DNA of 64,000 bases from Hevea brasiliensis (GCF_030052815.1 NC_079510.1:30767823-30831822), one strand, 5' to 3'. Shown: positions 35,025 to 48,470, numbered from the stretch's first letter. Notes: generated by a model from the letters alone, not told the origin. Program-made: numbers and translations.

Positions 35025-37699
35025 TGATACACATATTTTATATAGGCATTTTAGGGTTATTTTGCATTTATTTAGCCCTTTAATTTTAGCATTTTATAAC
35101 ATTTTAGTCTTTAATTAGTTAATTTTTTAATTTTAGTATTTTATATTTGATTTTTAGAATTTTTATATTTTTATTAGGTCTTAGAGTGATTTGAAGATAA
35201 AAAGGTACAAGGAGAAATAATTTAATGTTATTTGAAAGCTTAAAGTAGTGAAAAAGTTGAAAAAATTCTGCTGGAAGAAAATTAGATATTTTCCTGAGTT
35301 CCTACACTAGATAGTGTTGCATGTCTAGTAAGCAAGAATATACTAGAGAGACAACAATTTTCAGATGAAGTAACATGAGATAAGTTACTGTGTCAGGTGC
35401 AACCAAGAGAAAATGTAAGAGAGGCAGTAATTTTCAGATGAAGTCACAGCTCCATGTTGATTGTAATATTGCTTTAGCTTAATTTCTGTCTTCACCAACA
35501 TAAGGCATGTTGAAATCCAACACTGAGTCATATTACTTGGCAGAATTTTAGAATTGACTGGACCATTTTAGGACTCATCACTTTTTGTACCTTTTTATCT
35601 TTTCTTCATATTAGATATTCTAGGGTAATTTTCTGACACATATAAATACCATCTTATTCTCTTCCTTTCTATAAGGAGGAAGTTTAACACCCACCATTTC
35701 CTGACGTCTGAATTTTTATTGCAAATGGAATATTTTGGCAAATTTGAAGATTTCCCTAATGAAGGGAAGGGTGGTAGAAGGTGTACATATTTATATATGT
35801 GTGTGTTTGAGGCATTTAAAATGTATTTAAAAATAAAAATATTTTAAAGGTTTTTTTTTCCTAAAAGTTTTTAAGTGTGTGTGTGTGTTGGGTAGAAGGA
35901 ACTATGGTAGTTGAAGGATGGACTTTTGGCAGCCGAAGTCTCTTTTCTTATTCAAATACTCTTTTTGGACAGAGTGAACTCTGGCAGTTAAAAGCTGGAC
36001 TTTCGGTGGCCAAAAGTCCCTCGATATTAAGGGTATAAAAGGGACCAAAGTTCGTGTTTCTACCAAAACACTTGGGTTTTTTCTCTTTTTCCCTCTTTCT
36101 CAATTGTTGGAGCACGCAAGGAGGTTTTGAGGAGATTTCCTTGACTTTTTCAAAGTTTGAAGGTGGATTCTTCCATTTAGAAGTTTCAGAGAGTATATTC
36201 AAACTTTAGGTCTTTATTTCTCTCACCTCCAAGCTCTAAGGAAAGACGATTGGGCTTAAGAGACTCAAAAGGTTAAGGATCCAAGGATAGCTACATTCGA
36301 GATAAGAGATTGATAGGCTACAAGTGGTGAGTAACTCTAATCTTAATAAAATAAAAACTATTTAAATTTAATTTATGATCATCCTCATACATCATATCAT
36401 ATTTATTTATTATGTATATATTTAGAGCATGAATATGTTACATAATTGTATAATTGTTGTTGGTGCATTTGATGGATGATGGATAACCCACTGACTCCCC
36501 CCATGTTATGACTATGTTATGTTATGTATGTTATGGATCCATAAAATCCAAGGGGAGATTTTTATGATGGCCCTAATGCATGACACTGGTCATGTTTTAA
36601 GAGAAAGTCCTGAGGAGCCTCTATATGAACCGAGCACATTAGATACATATGTTAAGCAAAAGTCCTAAAGAGCCTTAAGCTGACCTGATCCCTAGCATCG
36701 GTAGTGGCCCTGACTTGGGTCATTACAGGAAGAGAGAGGAAAAGGGAATAAGGAGAATAGAAGAAAAGGAAGAAAAAAGAGGAAAGGATGCAAACTTTAG
36801 ATTTCTTCTGTAGGAGTGACATTGCAATTGGGATTTTCAGAGATTTTAGGCTTTCTTCATTTGGGTTTTCTATTCTTCATCTTATTTAATGTTTCTTTTG
36901 CTTATTTTGCCAGTTTCCCTAGTAAATATAACCATGAGTAAGCAGTTTTTCTAAGATTTCAGAGTTGGGTTATAATATTTTGAATTAATTTGTGGATTTG
37001 GATGGGTTTTATTCAGATTTATGATATTTATGAGTTTTGATTCATTCATTGTGTACTTTATTGACTTGCCTAATATTGAATCCTATTAGGTATAGTTTTT
37101 AATCTTTGAGTGAAGGACTGAGAGGTGAAAATCATTAATAGATAACCAAGGTTTTGACCTTAATTACCTAGTGCTAAAGATAAACAAGGGATTAAAAGGA
37201 TTTATTGGTTCATTAAAAATTTTAATGGGCTTTAGGTAAATCAAACATCATACGAGAGTGGTGTTTGGTTTTTCTTAAAACACTATTTGATTTGCTTGAG
37301 AAAGAAATCACAAGGGATTAGAATTAGCCACCTTCAAACCATGTATTTTCTTAAAAATTGGATGAACCTAGCCAAATCTCATTTGGTTTAAATCATGAAC
37401 CCTAACTCTGGATTCACTTTACCATCAATTAATCTTTGTTCTTGCATACCCATTGTTAATTTAGTTAAATTTTTTTACTTGATTTAAGATTTTATTTACT
37501 TTACCCAATACTCATTTTCTTTATTTTTCATTTAAATTGTTGCATTTAGCTTATTTTAGTTCTCATATAAATCTTCATTAATATAAATAATCAAAACAAT
37601 CATAGTTTAGTATTTAAACACAATCCCTTGTGGGAACAATACTCTGCTCATTACTATATTACTTGATACGAGTAGTGCACTTGTAGAAAATCCATATCA
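35025..37699 (+). repeat. Probable solo LTR, Tat/Athila-like, split by another solo LTR
   Basis: The ends are TGATA and TATCA, inverted to each other. Inside are a TATAAATA box (35641-35648) and a downstream CCTTGTGGGAACAATACTCTGC-like stretch followed by TTACTTG and GTGCACTTG, the usual U5 end of Tat/Athila-type Gypsy LTRs. Flanking bases are TAACT and TAGCT, four of five alike. Without the nested insertion and its duplication the LTR is about 1.6 kb. No coding region is present. Confidence 0.68.
35683..36727 (+). repeat. Solo LTR of D-type Gypsy, flanked by GGAAG
   Basis: It runs from TTTAACACCCACC to GGGTCATTACA and matches the two ends of element D's LTR (44389-46758). GGAAG lies at 35678-35682 and again at 36728-36732. 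It keeps a TATAAAAG box (36034-36041), the GGACTTTTGGCAGCCGAAGT figures and the GATTGATAGGCTACAAG stretch. Compared with the full LTR it lacks about 750 bp in the middle and about 0.5 kb near the end, so it arose by LTR-LTR recombination plus deletions. The minus-strand frame at 35948-36202 is chance. Confidence 0.9.
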
Positions 37700-38472
37700 T
37701 AGCTTATGATTGCTGTTAAATGTTGTTAACTGAGAAAGCATACAGCTTGTGTTGACTTCAAATCCAAGAATGAATTTGTCATTGTTTGGTTTATAGGTTT
37801 CATTTGGTTGAGAATAAATAAATATATATTTATTTGATAGATGTAAATTGATTTTTTTTTCTAGTTTTTTAATAATTTTGGTTTTTAGGTAATTTAACTG
37901 AACCAATCCAAACCGTCATTTATTAGTTTGGTTCAATTTAGCTATCCTTAGAATAAGATTTGGTTCAATCCACATCTTTGACAATTTTTTTTTTATTATT
38001 TTTCTTGTTTGGTTTATTTCAGAACAAATTGATTGAATGCTTTCCCCTCGGTTGTCCCCTTTATACTTGGTACTTACTTTTAGTCAATTACTTTTTTGGC
38101 TCTTTCCCCTCTCTCCATAGTTCTATGTAGCCTAGAAGAAAAGCATATAAATTTTATTTAGATCATATGTTAATTATTCACTTGTTTAAATTTTATTTCA
38201 TAGGCAAAACCAATTTTGACAGCTAGATATTTAATATTCAATGGCCAAAGATGGCAAACCTTATCTTTGTGGCTTCCTTTATTGATCGACCGTTGATCCT
38301 GCATTCTCATTGAGTGCCCTAAATTCATTATAACCTATTTCCATTTTAATGGCTCTAGGTCTTCAAACCATTTCATATTATATCTTATTATTCTAAATTC
38401 ATCATTGTCTTTAAAATCTAAATCTATCTATAGGATTGTATTCTTACTATTTAAATCAATTCTAAGGTTATC
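37700..38472. other. Unassigned DNA, no gene seen
   Basis: AT-rich, with scattered TTTGGTT/AACCAAAC motifs. The 69-codon minus-strand frame at 37697-37906 has no known domain. The right part may be the left flank of an older LTR that continues after 43085. Confidence 0.4.
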
Positions 38473-38477
38473 CATTC

Positions 38478-41400
38478 TGTGACATCCTCATTTTAGGTAG
38501 TTCTATACATTCTACTGTTCCGATGATTAAGGTCTATTCGGACAGCTAAAATGTATAGAACCACTCTTAAATCAGAGTAAGGAATCATAATTAAATCAAA
38601 TAAAGATCAACTAAGGGTGTAAGAAAATAAAAGAAGTGAATTAGGATTCAGTTAAATGAGCACAAGTCCTAGTGATTGGTGACCTCACCGGGAAATGATA
38701 ATGAGTTTGGTGTAACCCTAAATTTATGCAAAACCCTATGAGACCATTAGTAAAGACTTAATTAAAGGAATTTTTATGAATTTATAAGTCAAGAAAATAA
38801 AAAGAAATAAACACAAAGCAGGGGAAGATAAGGAGTTATCTGGTATTGTGAAAGAGACGGACATAATCCGGTAAGAGCAAAATTTGGTTAATTAAATTTG
38901 AGAGTCCAATATTAACAAAAAATGAGGATTATTAATTTAATGAAGCTAGATTAATTTAATTAATTGAGATTACAAAAATTAAAAGTAATTATTGAAAAGT
39001 CAAATTATAATGATTATAAACTTTAAAATAATTTCAAATTTGTCATTCTACTTATTTACCATATTGCCATTAAATATTTAATTATTATATAAGTTAATTA
39101 TTGAACTAAATTCAGCATATTCTTCTTTTCTTTTTCCCATCCACTTGCTTTCTTCCCTTTCTCTCTAAAATTCTCCATTAAAACCCGAAATCCAAAGCTT
39201 GAAACCCTAAGTCTCAACCAAAATTTCCTTAGAAAAACTATATCCCACCCTAAACTAAAGCCTAATTAGTAGAGAGCACTCAAGAAAACCAAAAGAAATT
39301 AAGAGTTTTGGGCAAGAGAAATTTCAGCTAAGGTGGTTCCATGAGGGGAGTGAAGATTTAGTTGATTTAAAGGTTTATTTAGGCTAAGGAGAGCTTGAAG
39401 ACAAGGTTAGTGCTAACAATCCCTATCAATTTTGAAGTTTTATAAATTTTTGTTAGGGTTTGCTATAATTAGGAATTTTCTTATTTATGCCCTAAGAGAT
39501 GTAATTGAATGTTTATTATAACTCTTGGATGTGTTAATTATTTGAGTATGTTGAGAAGACATCAAATTGGTTTATGGAAAGTGAATTAATTTAGTGAACT
39601 TGATTCTAGATAGATTGAGTCCAGTATGGTTAATTGGCCATAAGTGGAGCAACATTACTCCAATTGGTGCGAGACTAATTAGAGAAGAAATTTAGGACAT
39701 AAAGCTACATTTTTCATGTAGAGACCTTGCCCAAAAACTAAATTTAACCTAACCTAAAATTTGCTTGAATCCGGGTAATGAAAATCTAGACCCGGAAAAA
39801 TGACCATATGAATAGTGATTGTTCAAATGGCCATAACTTTGTGTAGAGAGGTCCAAACGACTTGATTCTTGAACCCATGGAAAGCATATATATAGTAGAA
39901 CAACTTTCATGAAGAACAGAAACTCAAATTCTGACCATAACCTAATCAAATTGCTAACCAACTTTAGCTCATTAAAACTGCCATAACCAAAACTGTCTAG
40001 AAATTCTGGACTTGGACCTACCCAACTAGTTTTGGCAAAAATATCATAACTTGGTCTACAAAATGGCAAATGTAGTAAAACCAAAGCCAAATTCTCTATA
40101 AGACCTATAACTAAAAATTTGGTATTTTGACCAAAACCCAAAACCTAATGAAACTTGGGAAAATTGCTAGGACAAGTTAGTATTCCATATCCTGAGATTG
40201 AACCAAATAGACACTTGACCCCCGAATAGTATTTAGATCATATCTTCCACTAGGAAACTTCAAATAGAATGAATCAAATTGCTCTGGAAACCTAAGAAAT
40301 AGAAATTCAACTTTGATTTAGGAACCTTCCTCAAATTTTGAGTGCAAGTACCCTAAAATGGGAACCAAAAATGCTGACTTGAACTTGAAATCCTGAAGGT
40401 ATAGGGTTCAAGAGTCCAGGTTAGTTAATCGGCTATAACTTACTCTTCATAACTAGAAAAATTATGATTTTTAAACCTGAGTGATCCTAAGACATAGGGT
40501 AACAACTCATATGAAGGATATTAGAACTAAAAATGATTGTAGCATGTCCAAATAATTAGACAAAATTGGACTCCAGAATCTGCCTGGTTCTGGAACTAGA
40601 AAGAATCAATGAACCAGTTGTGGTTAATTAACCATAACTTGAGCTACAAAACTCCAAATGGAGTGATTCAAAAATGAAATTAAAGTAGAGACATTAAGGA
40701 ACAACGTTGATGAAGAAAGGTTTAGCCAAAATCCCACTGTAGAATGATCTAATAGAATAGCAAACATAGGTAACAAAATCTGGAAATTTGGAAATAATCC
40801 TAGGGAGCCTTGAATTGTAATTGGCAACCAATGCCAATAAATTTAAAACCTAAAATGTGGTATTATTATGAAATTAGAATTTGTAATCCTATTATTTATT
40901 AAATAGTCAAAATTTATATGAATAGTAATGTGAATAGTAAATACAATGACACAAAATACAAGAACTAAATTGCTAGAGAAAATTAAAGTATGAAATTTGA
41001 AATCCATGAAATGTTCATGGATTGCTTGGAATAGGAATGGTAATTCACTTAAATGACCTAATGAACACTTAAGTTATGTGAATAGGTAGTTAGGATTTGT
41101 ATTCCCATCACTAGTAGACCTCATAAGACATAAGTAATACAACTTAAAATATGAAATGAAATTAACCTAAATGGATTGTTAAGTATAAATGAGATGAAGT
41201 TAACATTAGGACTTATGTTTCTATTACAAATAAGATAATAACATCTTGAACAATAAATGGTACATGAGAGGAATTAAAGTAAATCATAAATACTTAGTAA
41301 GTAAAATACTTCTTGAATTATGAGTTAATATAAATATTATAATGAATAAATGAATCACATGAATGCATGAATGGGACATTAGTTCTCATCATGAGAGAAA

Positions 41401-43084
41401 GGAAGAATGTTTTGAGCATAATAGTATGTGAAAATAACTTATGTTAATTGTTATTAATATAGATCATATAATGAATGTATAAATTACATAAAAATGTGAT
41501 TTGAAAATTATGCTTCCATCATAACTAGAATTAAAATGCTATAAAATATAAATAGAAAATATAATGAAATAATAAAACATATGAACATTTAATAGTACTA
41601 ATGTGCCCATGTATTGTCTAGACAAGTGTGTCAGATTAGATAGATTGGCATGCCAATAGGGGATTGTTTGAGCAGTACTGGGTAAGGCTTTATGCCTGTA
41701 TTCATGGCTTTATGCCCGTATTTATAGCTTGTATGCCCGACTATTTGTTACCATGGCTTCTTAGCCATATTGATTGCATACTTGGTTGACGATCTGCGTC
41801 CCATGGTATGATGGCCAGAGGCACTGCTGTGCCTTGTGCTAGCTATATTGATTGCATACGTGGTTGACGTTTTACGTCCTATGATATGACGGTCCGAGAC
41901 ACTACGGTGTCCAGTGACAAGGACCCGCTTATCCAGTTTAGTCAGCCTTCATAGGTTACTTGGGTAGTGAAATAAGTTAAGAATATTAGGAATTAATAAT
42001 ATTAGAAATTAAATAAATGAGTAAGAAATACCTGAAATGAACTAGATTAGCTATAAAATTTTATTTATTATGAAATGATCTAAAACATAAGAAAATGTGA
42101 AATAAAGTGATAAAAAGATTAGTAAAATAAATATAACTTAAACAAATATTACAAATACATCTTCTATAATAATATAAACATAAATTCAATATTTTTATTA
42201 ATTTTGTATATTGTATACTATTACTGTAAATTTATGAAATAAGTACTTCCAAAGAACAATAAAAAAAAAGAGACAAAAGATATTTAATATTAAAATTTCA
42301 TATGAAATCAATATAATTCTTAACTATACAAGTTTTGCTCCATTATTTATCTTTATTTGTATATACTATTTTCTTGTTATATTATTGCACCACTAAGCAG
42401 AAATGCTTACTGCGATGGATTGTTTCCTCGCGTAGGTATTGAAGACAAAGTCCAGTGGACATTAGACTAAAATTTTAGAGTCCGGATCTGCAGAAGTGTC
42501 CAAGGTGTTACCTCCTCAGCAATATTTATAGATAAGGCCCATATAGGTCATGTTAATGTATTTTGTACATTATAAATATTTATTATGTTGTAATGTAAAT
42601 TATGAAAATGTATTTAATATGTATGTGATGTAAATTAATAAATTGGCTCTTTCATATGTAATTAAATTATATATCTTGTAAATTATGAATTTATATAATT
42701 AGTGTGTAAATCATGTAAATTAATGAAATTTGAGAAATTTTTTTTATATACATGAATTGAGGATGAATGAAAATGTATGGAAATGAATGTGAAATTGAAA
42801 TATATAGATGATATTCAAAATGATGAGATGATTATGATGAGTATGGATGAGATTTTTATTGTAAAATAGCATTGAAAATTTCAAGCAGGTGAATAGTAAA
42901 ATACGCTAACTAGAAATAAATTAGGGGAAACTCCGTCAGTTTTCCCTTTGAATATAATTTATTTTAAAATATAACGAGTTCAAAATTTTTTTAAAGGGAT
43001 AAAGTAAGATAAGATAGGGTGCTTCGGCATCGAATGTAGCACGCCTTGCTCAGCTACACTGTAAACTGGGTAGGGGGTGTTACA
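38478..43084 (+). repeat. 4.6-kb solo LTR of A/B-type Gypsy, flanked by CATTC
   Basis: It starts TGTGACATCCTCATTTTAGG and ends GGGGGTGTTACA. CATTC lies at 38473-38477 and at 43085-43089. It carries the family landmarks: GTTCCGATGATTAAGG, the GTGACCTCACCGGGAA block, the 27-bp palindrome (39804-39830), GGCATGCCAATAGGG (about 41650), and the terminal hairpin with a GAAA loop (42394-42409). No internal region or coding relic is present. It is longer than the 3.1-3.5 kb LTRs of elements A and B. The minus-strand frames at 39749-40141 and 40624-40827 are chance frames. Confidence 0.92.
41763..41918. repeat. 78-bp tandem duplication inside solo LTR
   Basis: Two diverged copies begin AGCCATATTGATTGCATAC and AGCTATATTGATTGCATAC. 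The unit spans the GACGGTCCGAG-type block that occurs once in other LTRs of this family. Confidence 0.8.
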
Positions 43085-43089
43085 CATTC

Positions 43090-44388
43090 TCCCTTTCTTA
43101 TTTCTACATTCCTATCCTACAAGTTTACACATCATCTTACTCAAATCTTTTACTAAGCTTTTATGGATTTTGAAGTTTAAAGAAAAAGGCACTTACTTGT
43201 TAATGGTTTGGAATCATTGATTTCCTTTCATCGCCTTTGTTTTTTTACTTTTCCATTCTTTGCTCATACTTAGGTTATTGATATGAAGAGGGTTTTAACC
43301 TAGTCAATAAAGAGAAGGAAGCAGGGAAGTGTTTTGGAGTGGTGTAGGTATAGGTAAGAAGAAGTAAACGAAGAGAGAAGGAAGGAGAAGGGAGGACTTT
43401 AAAATGGTTGGTTTGGAAAATATCTCTCAACTACCCTCTCTCTCCTTCCTTATATATTTCCATGATCATTCGACGGTCGAATGTTTATTTAAATTTTTAA
43501 AGAAAACTAAAACTATAATGATTGTATTTTACTCTACTTACACTTGTTCTTAAATGATTAACGCTCTTCTTCTAACTAAACTATGGAGAGGGGTATTATA
43601 ATTGTATACTTAATTAATAGAAGGCAAAGGTCCATAAGTAAGATTTGTCCTCTAATTGCAATGTATGACTCATTCAACCCCATGAGAAATTTTAAAACCT
43701 TCGCTTGTTTCTGATATTCAGCATTGACATGTAGATTTTGACAAGTATTTAATAACCAAGCTCATCCCAAAGTTTTTTTGGCCTAATGGTCAATTTTGGC
43801 CAAAACTTTAAGCGAATTTTCTATTTTTTTAAAGATGCACATGTGACAGCCAGGTCAGTGCAAAATAATAATATTTAAATGAGGGGCCCATAATAGTTAA
43901 CCATGGGCATTCCATGGTTAACATTATAAAAAATTAAAAATAAAAAAAAGTCACCCAAAACATAGACATTCAATTTATTTCTCTTAAAGAGAAAGGTCTA
44001 TCTTCCTTGGCCTTCAACTCATGATACTTCCATTGATGATGAACTATGTCATACTTGAACATGTAGGTATACAAAAGCCAATATCACCTCAATACACAAC
44101 ACTCACAGTAGATCCAAAGAACTAAAATAAAATGAAATTAAAGGAAAAAAATAGTCCAACTCCATGTATAGAGTTTGAGAAGTTATTGCCATGTATATAA
44201 CAGAAATGATGGGATTATTAACAGCAACGTGCTCAACATTGTCTCTTTACAGAGCCAACCTGACCACCAACCTTCCCACCCTTCCAAATCCTAATTTTCC
44301 ATTTCCACCTACATCAATCAGGTTTTTAATCACCAAGATCAAACCAAAATAAGTTCTCACAATTGAGAGAACAAAAAAAGAATCTATT
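43090..44388. other. Unassigned DNA, probably old LTR then non-repeat sequence
   Basis: 43090-43610 resembles the reverse of a D-type LTR start (compare 20780-21279) and ends near GAGGGGTATTATAA. From 43640 on I see only AT-rich sequence with an 11-bp inverted repeat at 43896-43922 and no gene. Confidence 0.4.
43896..43922. repeat. Perfect 11-bp inverted repeat with 5-nt spacer
   Basis: GTTAACCATGG and its exact reverse complement flank GCATT. Confidence 0.9.
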
Positions 44389-46758
44389 TGTAATACCCGC
44401 CATTTTTATATGTTAAAATATCTGTCCTTGACGGAATATTCTAGTGAAAATTAAAACTTCATTGACAAGGGAGTGGCAGTAAAATACAAAAATATGTTTA
44501 TGTATGTATATATGTTTGTTTATGTGTATTTGAGATATTTAAAATGTATTTAAAAATGAAAATATTTTAAAAGTTTTATTTCCTAAAAGTTTTTAAGTGT
44601 TTTTAGCAAAAGAAACTTCGGCAGCTAAAGGATAGACTTTTGGTAGCTAAAGTCTGTTTTCTTGTTTAAATACTCTTTTTGGACAGAATGGACTCTGGCA
44701 GCCAAAAGGTGAACTTTCGGTAGCCAAAAGTCCCTTGACAGTGAGGGTATAAGAAGGGCCCAAAGCTCATTTTGCTACCAAAAAACTTTGATTTTCTCTC
44801 TTTTTCTCTCTCTCTCTCTCTCAACTACTAAAGTATACAAGGAGCTTTTTGAAGAGATTTCCTTTATTTTTTCAAAATTTAAAGGTGGATTCTTCTATTT
44901 AGAAGTTTAGGAGAGTAGATTCAAGCTTTGGGGCTTTGATTTTCTCACCTTCAAGCTCTAAGAAAAGAGATAACATTCTTTTCTTCTTGATCTAATAGGT
45001 AAATCTAAGAAATTTGATGAGAGATTAGGTTTCTATAACTTCAATTTCATGAAATGTTGTTTTTAAGATGAGTTTTGGGAATATATGCATGATAGGGTTA
45101 GAGTTTTGCAATGTATGTTGGAATTGCAAGTTTTTATTATTAATTTAGTAATGTTTAAGTGTTTTAGGCCTTAAATGGCTAGTTTTCCTTGATGGATTTG
45201 AAGAAATCCTTGAATATGTTGTGATGGGTTTGGGAAAAACCTAGGATTTGAGTTTTTTATTAATGTATGTAGGTATTAAGCATATTTTAGAGATGTGTAT
45301 ATGTGGTTGGTTTGTATTTTGGAACTTTGGAATGAGTTTTAAGGTTTTTGAGAGAAGGATTCTATAAGTTTTCTACTTGAGAAATCTGGAAATTCCCAAG
45401 TTTAACTGCCCAAAACTATAAGCTCAGTAGTCAAAGCATGTAGTTTCTCGAAAAATTTAAAAATTTTCCAAGTTCGATAGTCGAAATCCAAGACTTTGGC
45501 AACTGCAGTGGCTACCACCCAAAATGGGCACTCAACGTTTTAAGGTACAACAGCTGAAGCCCAAGACTCTAGTAGTCGAACTTGGTCCCACTTTATTTCT
45601 CCTTCAATTCTAAGGTTCCAAAACCCAATTTCATGGTTCTTAAGGGCCTAGAATAAGATGTCTATTATTTGTATAAAGTTTTAGAGCCTTGTATAACTCT
45701 CTAGGGTTCAATTTTATAGGATCGAGCTTAATGGACTCAGAAGGTTAAGGATCCGAGAATAGCTACCATTCGAGATAGGTGATTGATAGGCTACAAGAGG
45801 TGAGTAATTCTAGCCTTAATAACTATAAACTATTAAATTTAATTTATGATCATCCCCATGCATCATGTTATATTTATATAAGATGTATGTATCTAAAATA
45901 TGAAGATGTTGCATAATTGCATAATTGATTTTGGTGCATTAATGGATGATGGATGAGCTACTGACTCCTCCCATGTTTTTTATTATGTTCTGTTATTTAT
46001 GTTATGGATCCATAAGTAATTCCCATGCGAAGATCTTTACGATGCTTCATCAGGGGAGATTTCTAAGTTGCCCCAAGTGCATGACACATGTCATGTTTAA
46101 GTGAAAGTCCTAAGGAGCCTCTGTATGAGTGGAGCACATTGGATTTGGGAAGTCACTGGTGAAAAGTCCATCCTAAGTAAAATGTTTATGATGTGAAACC
46201 ATTTGAATAACACATTGCATATGTATGAAATAAATTATATAATTAATGTTGGTTAGTTTACTCACTGAGCTTGTGTAAGCTTACCCCTTTTCCCTAACCC
46301 CCAGATGCAATTTTGTAGGATTAGAAGAGATCTTTGAAGAAAAGTCATCAAGGATAGTTTGAGTGCTCTTCTTTATGTATGTTGTAAGGGCAGATGGACA
46401 TGTAATATATAAATGGATAGTACTGTATTAGTAATAATAGAAAATTAAAGTATGTGATATAGTAAGTATGAATGATGATGTTTATGTTTATGTTAACTCT
46501 TTTGGGAGTGTATACGTCAAACCATTACGCTTCAATTCTTATGTATGTTAAGGTTTGAACTCTGAACCAAAATTTATGTTATGAATGTCTAAGTATGTAT
46601 GAAATGTCTAAAGTATAATGGTTTGATTATATGTTTGAGTGTTGATAGTACAGATGTTAAAAGTAAGTTTATAGGTTTTAGGCTTGCAACAGGTTTCAGC
46701 AGCCTTAAGCTGACTCGATCCCTAGCGTCAGTAACAGCCCGCTAACTGGGTCATTACA
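44389..46758 (+). repeat. Element D 5' LTR
   Basis: 2,370 bp from TGTAATACCCGCC to GGGTCATTACA. It has a TATAAG box at 44748, a TC microsatellite leader near 44797-44821, and repeated figures of the type AGCCAAAAG / CTTTCGG. It matches the start of 62866-64000 and the two ends of 35683-36727. The left flank is CTATT; the partner copy lies outside the window. Confidence 0.92.
44748..44753 (+). promoter_or_regulatory. TATA-like box of element D 5' LTR
   Basis: TATAAG lies in the context GGGTATAAGAAGGGCC about 50 bp before the TC-rich leader. The solo LTR at 35683 keeps TATAAAAG at the matching place, while the 3' LTR has GGTAGAAAAAGG there (near 63225), so the box is lost in that copy. Confidence 0.55.
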
Positions 46759-46762
46759 AAGT

Positions 46763-46774
46763 TGGTATCAAAGC
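46763..46774 (+). promoter_or_regulatory. Element D primer binding site (tRNA-iMet)
   Basis: TGGTATCAAAGC lies 4 bp after the LTR and differs at one base from the initiator tRNA-Met complement. Confidence 0.88.
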
Positions 46775-47009
46775 TTTAGGTTAGATGAGTGGACCTAGAT
46801 ACTAGTGGAAGTATAGAATAAAGGTGAAAGGAAGTGTGTTAACCAGCATAGTTAGGAAAATACATGCCTAATAGAGTTAAGTCCTTGTATGTAATAAGAT
46901 GAATGTTATGCATATGTTAAGTTTTATGTTATGCCTGATTTGATGTTGTGCATTCATGTGATTTCACGTGAACTTTTTTAATGCTCAGCACTTCTTGTTT
47001 ACTTTTGAA

Positions 47010-48470
47010 AATGTGAGGTTCAAAACGATCCATTTGGTTGACTAGTGCCCCACTCGAGAATAAGGGTATTGGAGCACTACCTACTGACCCTATTGTTAAG
47101 AAAGAGCAGGCAGAAGTGGAAGGAGAGAATCTTCAAAAGGTCATAAAAGGTCCTTTAAAGTCAATAGGGAGACTGCATATGCACCCACAATGTCTATAGA
47201 TGCACGAAGGGGTTCTCATGGCTTCTCCCAATAGCATTAGAATCCTGAGTCTGTAGGTATAGGAAGAGTGGGAGAAGATAGTTTTATGGAAGGAGGAGAT
47301 GAGTCAGAGTTTGTGTCTCCTCTATAGCCAAGACCAAAAAATGGCTTTGGGTATCAATATCCTCAATAGGGAAGTTTTGGAAACCTTAGGTTTATGGGCT
47401 ATCCCCAATATCCTTCTTTCATGCCCTACCATCTTGCTTCCCACCGTTCAACTCATATCCCATGTACCCTCCACCACAACACCCCCAAAGTTCTTTAACC
47501 ACCATTGGAACTTAAAATCCCATGGAAGGAGTTATAAGAGAGTAAGTACCACCACCACCCCCCTACAGTTTCTATATAAGAGACCAAAGCAAGTAGTCAA
47601 GGTAAGGCAAAGATGACAGACTACTTAAAGCTAGATGATCCCAAGTACATGGAAGGAGATGCTCCTTTTGAGTATGTTTAGGTGGTCAAAATGATAGCCA
47701 ATGAATTGGACGTTAGTGAAAGTAGGGCCATTCAGATGGTTGGCTTTACCTTGAAATGTAAGAAGGCGAAGGAATGGTACAAGTTTTATGTTATTGATGG
47801 GGTCGACAGTATGAGTTGGTCTCAGTTTGTGGCAAAGTTTACCAATTGGGCTTTCCTAGAAAGCTCTGGGAAACTGAAGGTGGTAGAGTTTAAGCAATTG
47901 AGACAAATTACTGATATGAGTGTTGATGAGTATACGGACAATTTTGTTAATCTTCTGTAGTATGTGGGGCAAGAGTATGATACTAAAAAAAAGAAAGAAA
48001 AGAGGTACACTTAGAGGTTGCACTCCAGATACTCTTTATTTATTTTGTCTGTAAAAATCCACAGTTTCCATTCTATAGTTGATGCATCAAGAAAGATGGA
48101 AGCTGAGGCTATCATTGAAGGGAGTCTGGAGCTAAAAAGTACAAAAGCGGAGCAATTTGCAATTCCTAAGGCTACAGATATAAGAAGGTTCAGTTACTTA
48201 ACCAAGACTATTTCCTCATCCAGAACTAAAAAATATAAAAGAGGGAAGTTTAGCAAAAAGCAAAAGAAGAATAAGTTCTGGAGCAAAATCAAGTCAAGCC
48301 TTAGAATGGGAAGCGGATCTAGTTCGGGATCAGATACCTCTGATTATGTCAGATGTGGGAAGCCTCATCGAGGAGTGTGTAGGTTTGGAACTTCCCAATG
48401 CTACAGGTGTGGTCAAGAGGGGCACTTGTCTAGAGAGTATCCTAACATGGAAGGGGTGCTTTAAAGCAGT
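47010..48470 (+). pseudogene. Element D gag
   Basis: The N-terminal part (47010-47610) is a Gly/Tyr/Pro-rich region with stops. From 47613 the frame reads MTDYLKLDDPKYMEGD, has a TAG near 47680, then continues IQMVGFTLKCKKAKEWYK, FTNWAFLESSGKLK and SVDEYTDNFVNLL to a stop at 47958-47960. A shift leads to 48018-48464 with ASRKMEAEAIIEGSLELKS, a basic stretch and a zinc knuckle CYRCGQEGHLSREY, whose last Cys is Tyr. It is the same gag as the minus-strand fragment at 17360-18440. Confidence 0.88.

Noticed and set aside
39749..40141. 130-codon minus-strand frame in the solo LTR
   Set aside because: It lies wholly inside a non-coding LTR, shows no domain, and related LTRs have stops at the same places.
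44969..45721. Possible intron in the D-type LTR, absent from the solo LTR at 35683
   Set aside because: The missing segment does not begin with GT, and the join shares a short GAT, so a deletion through microhomology is simpler.
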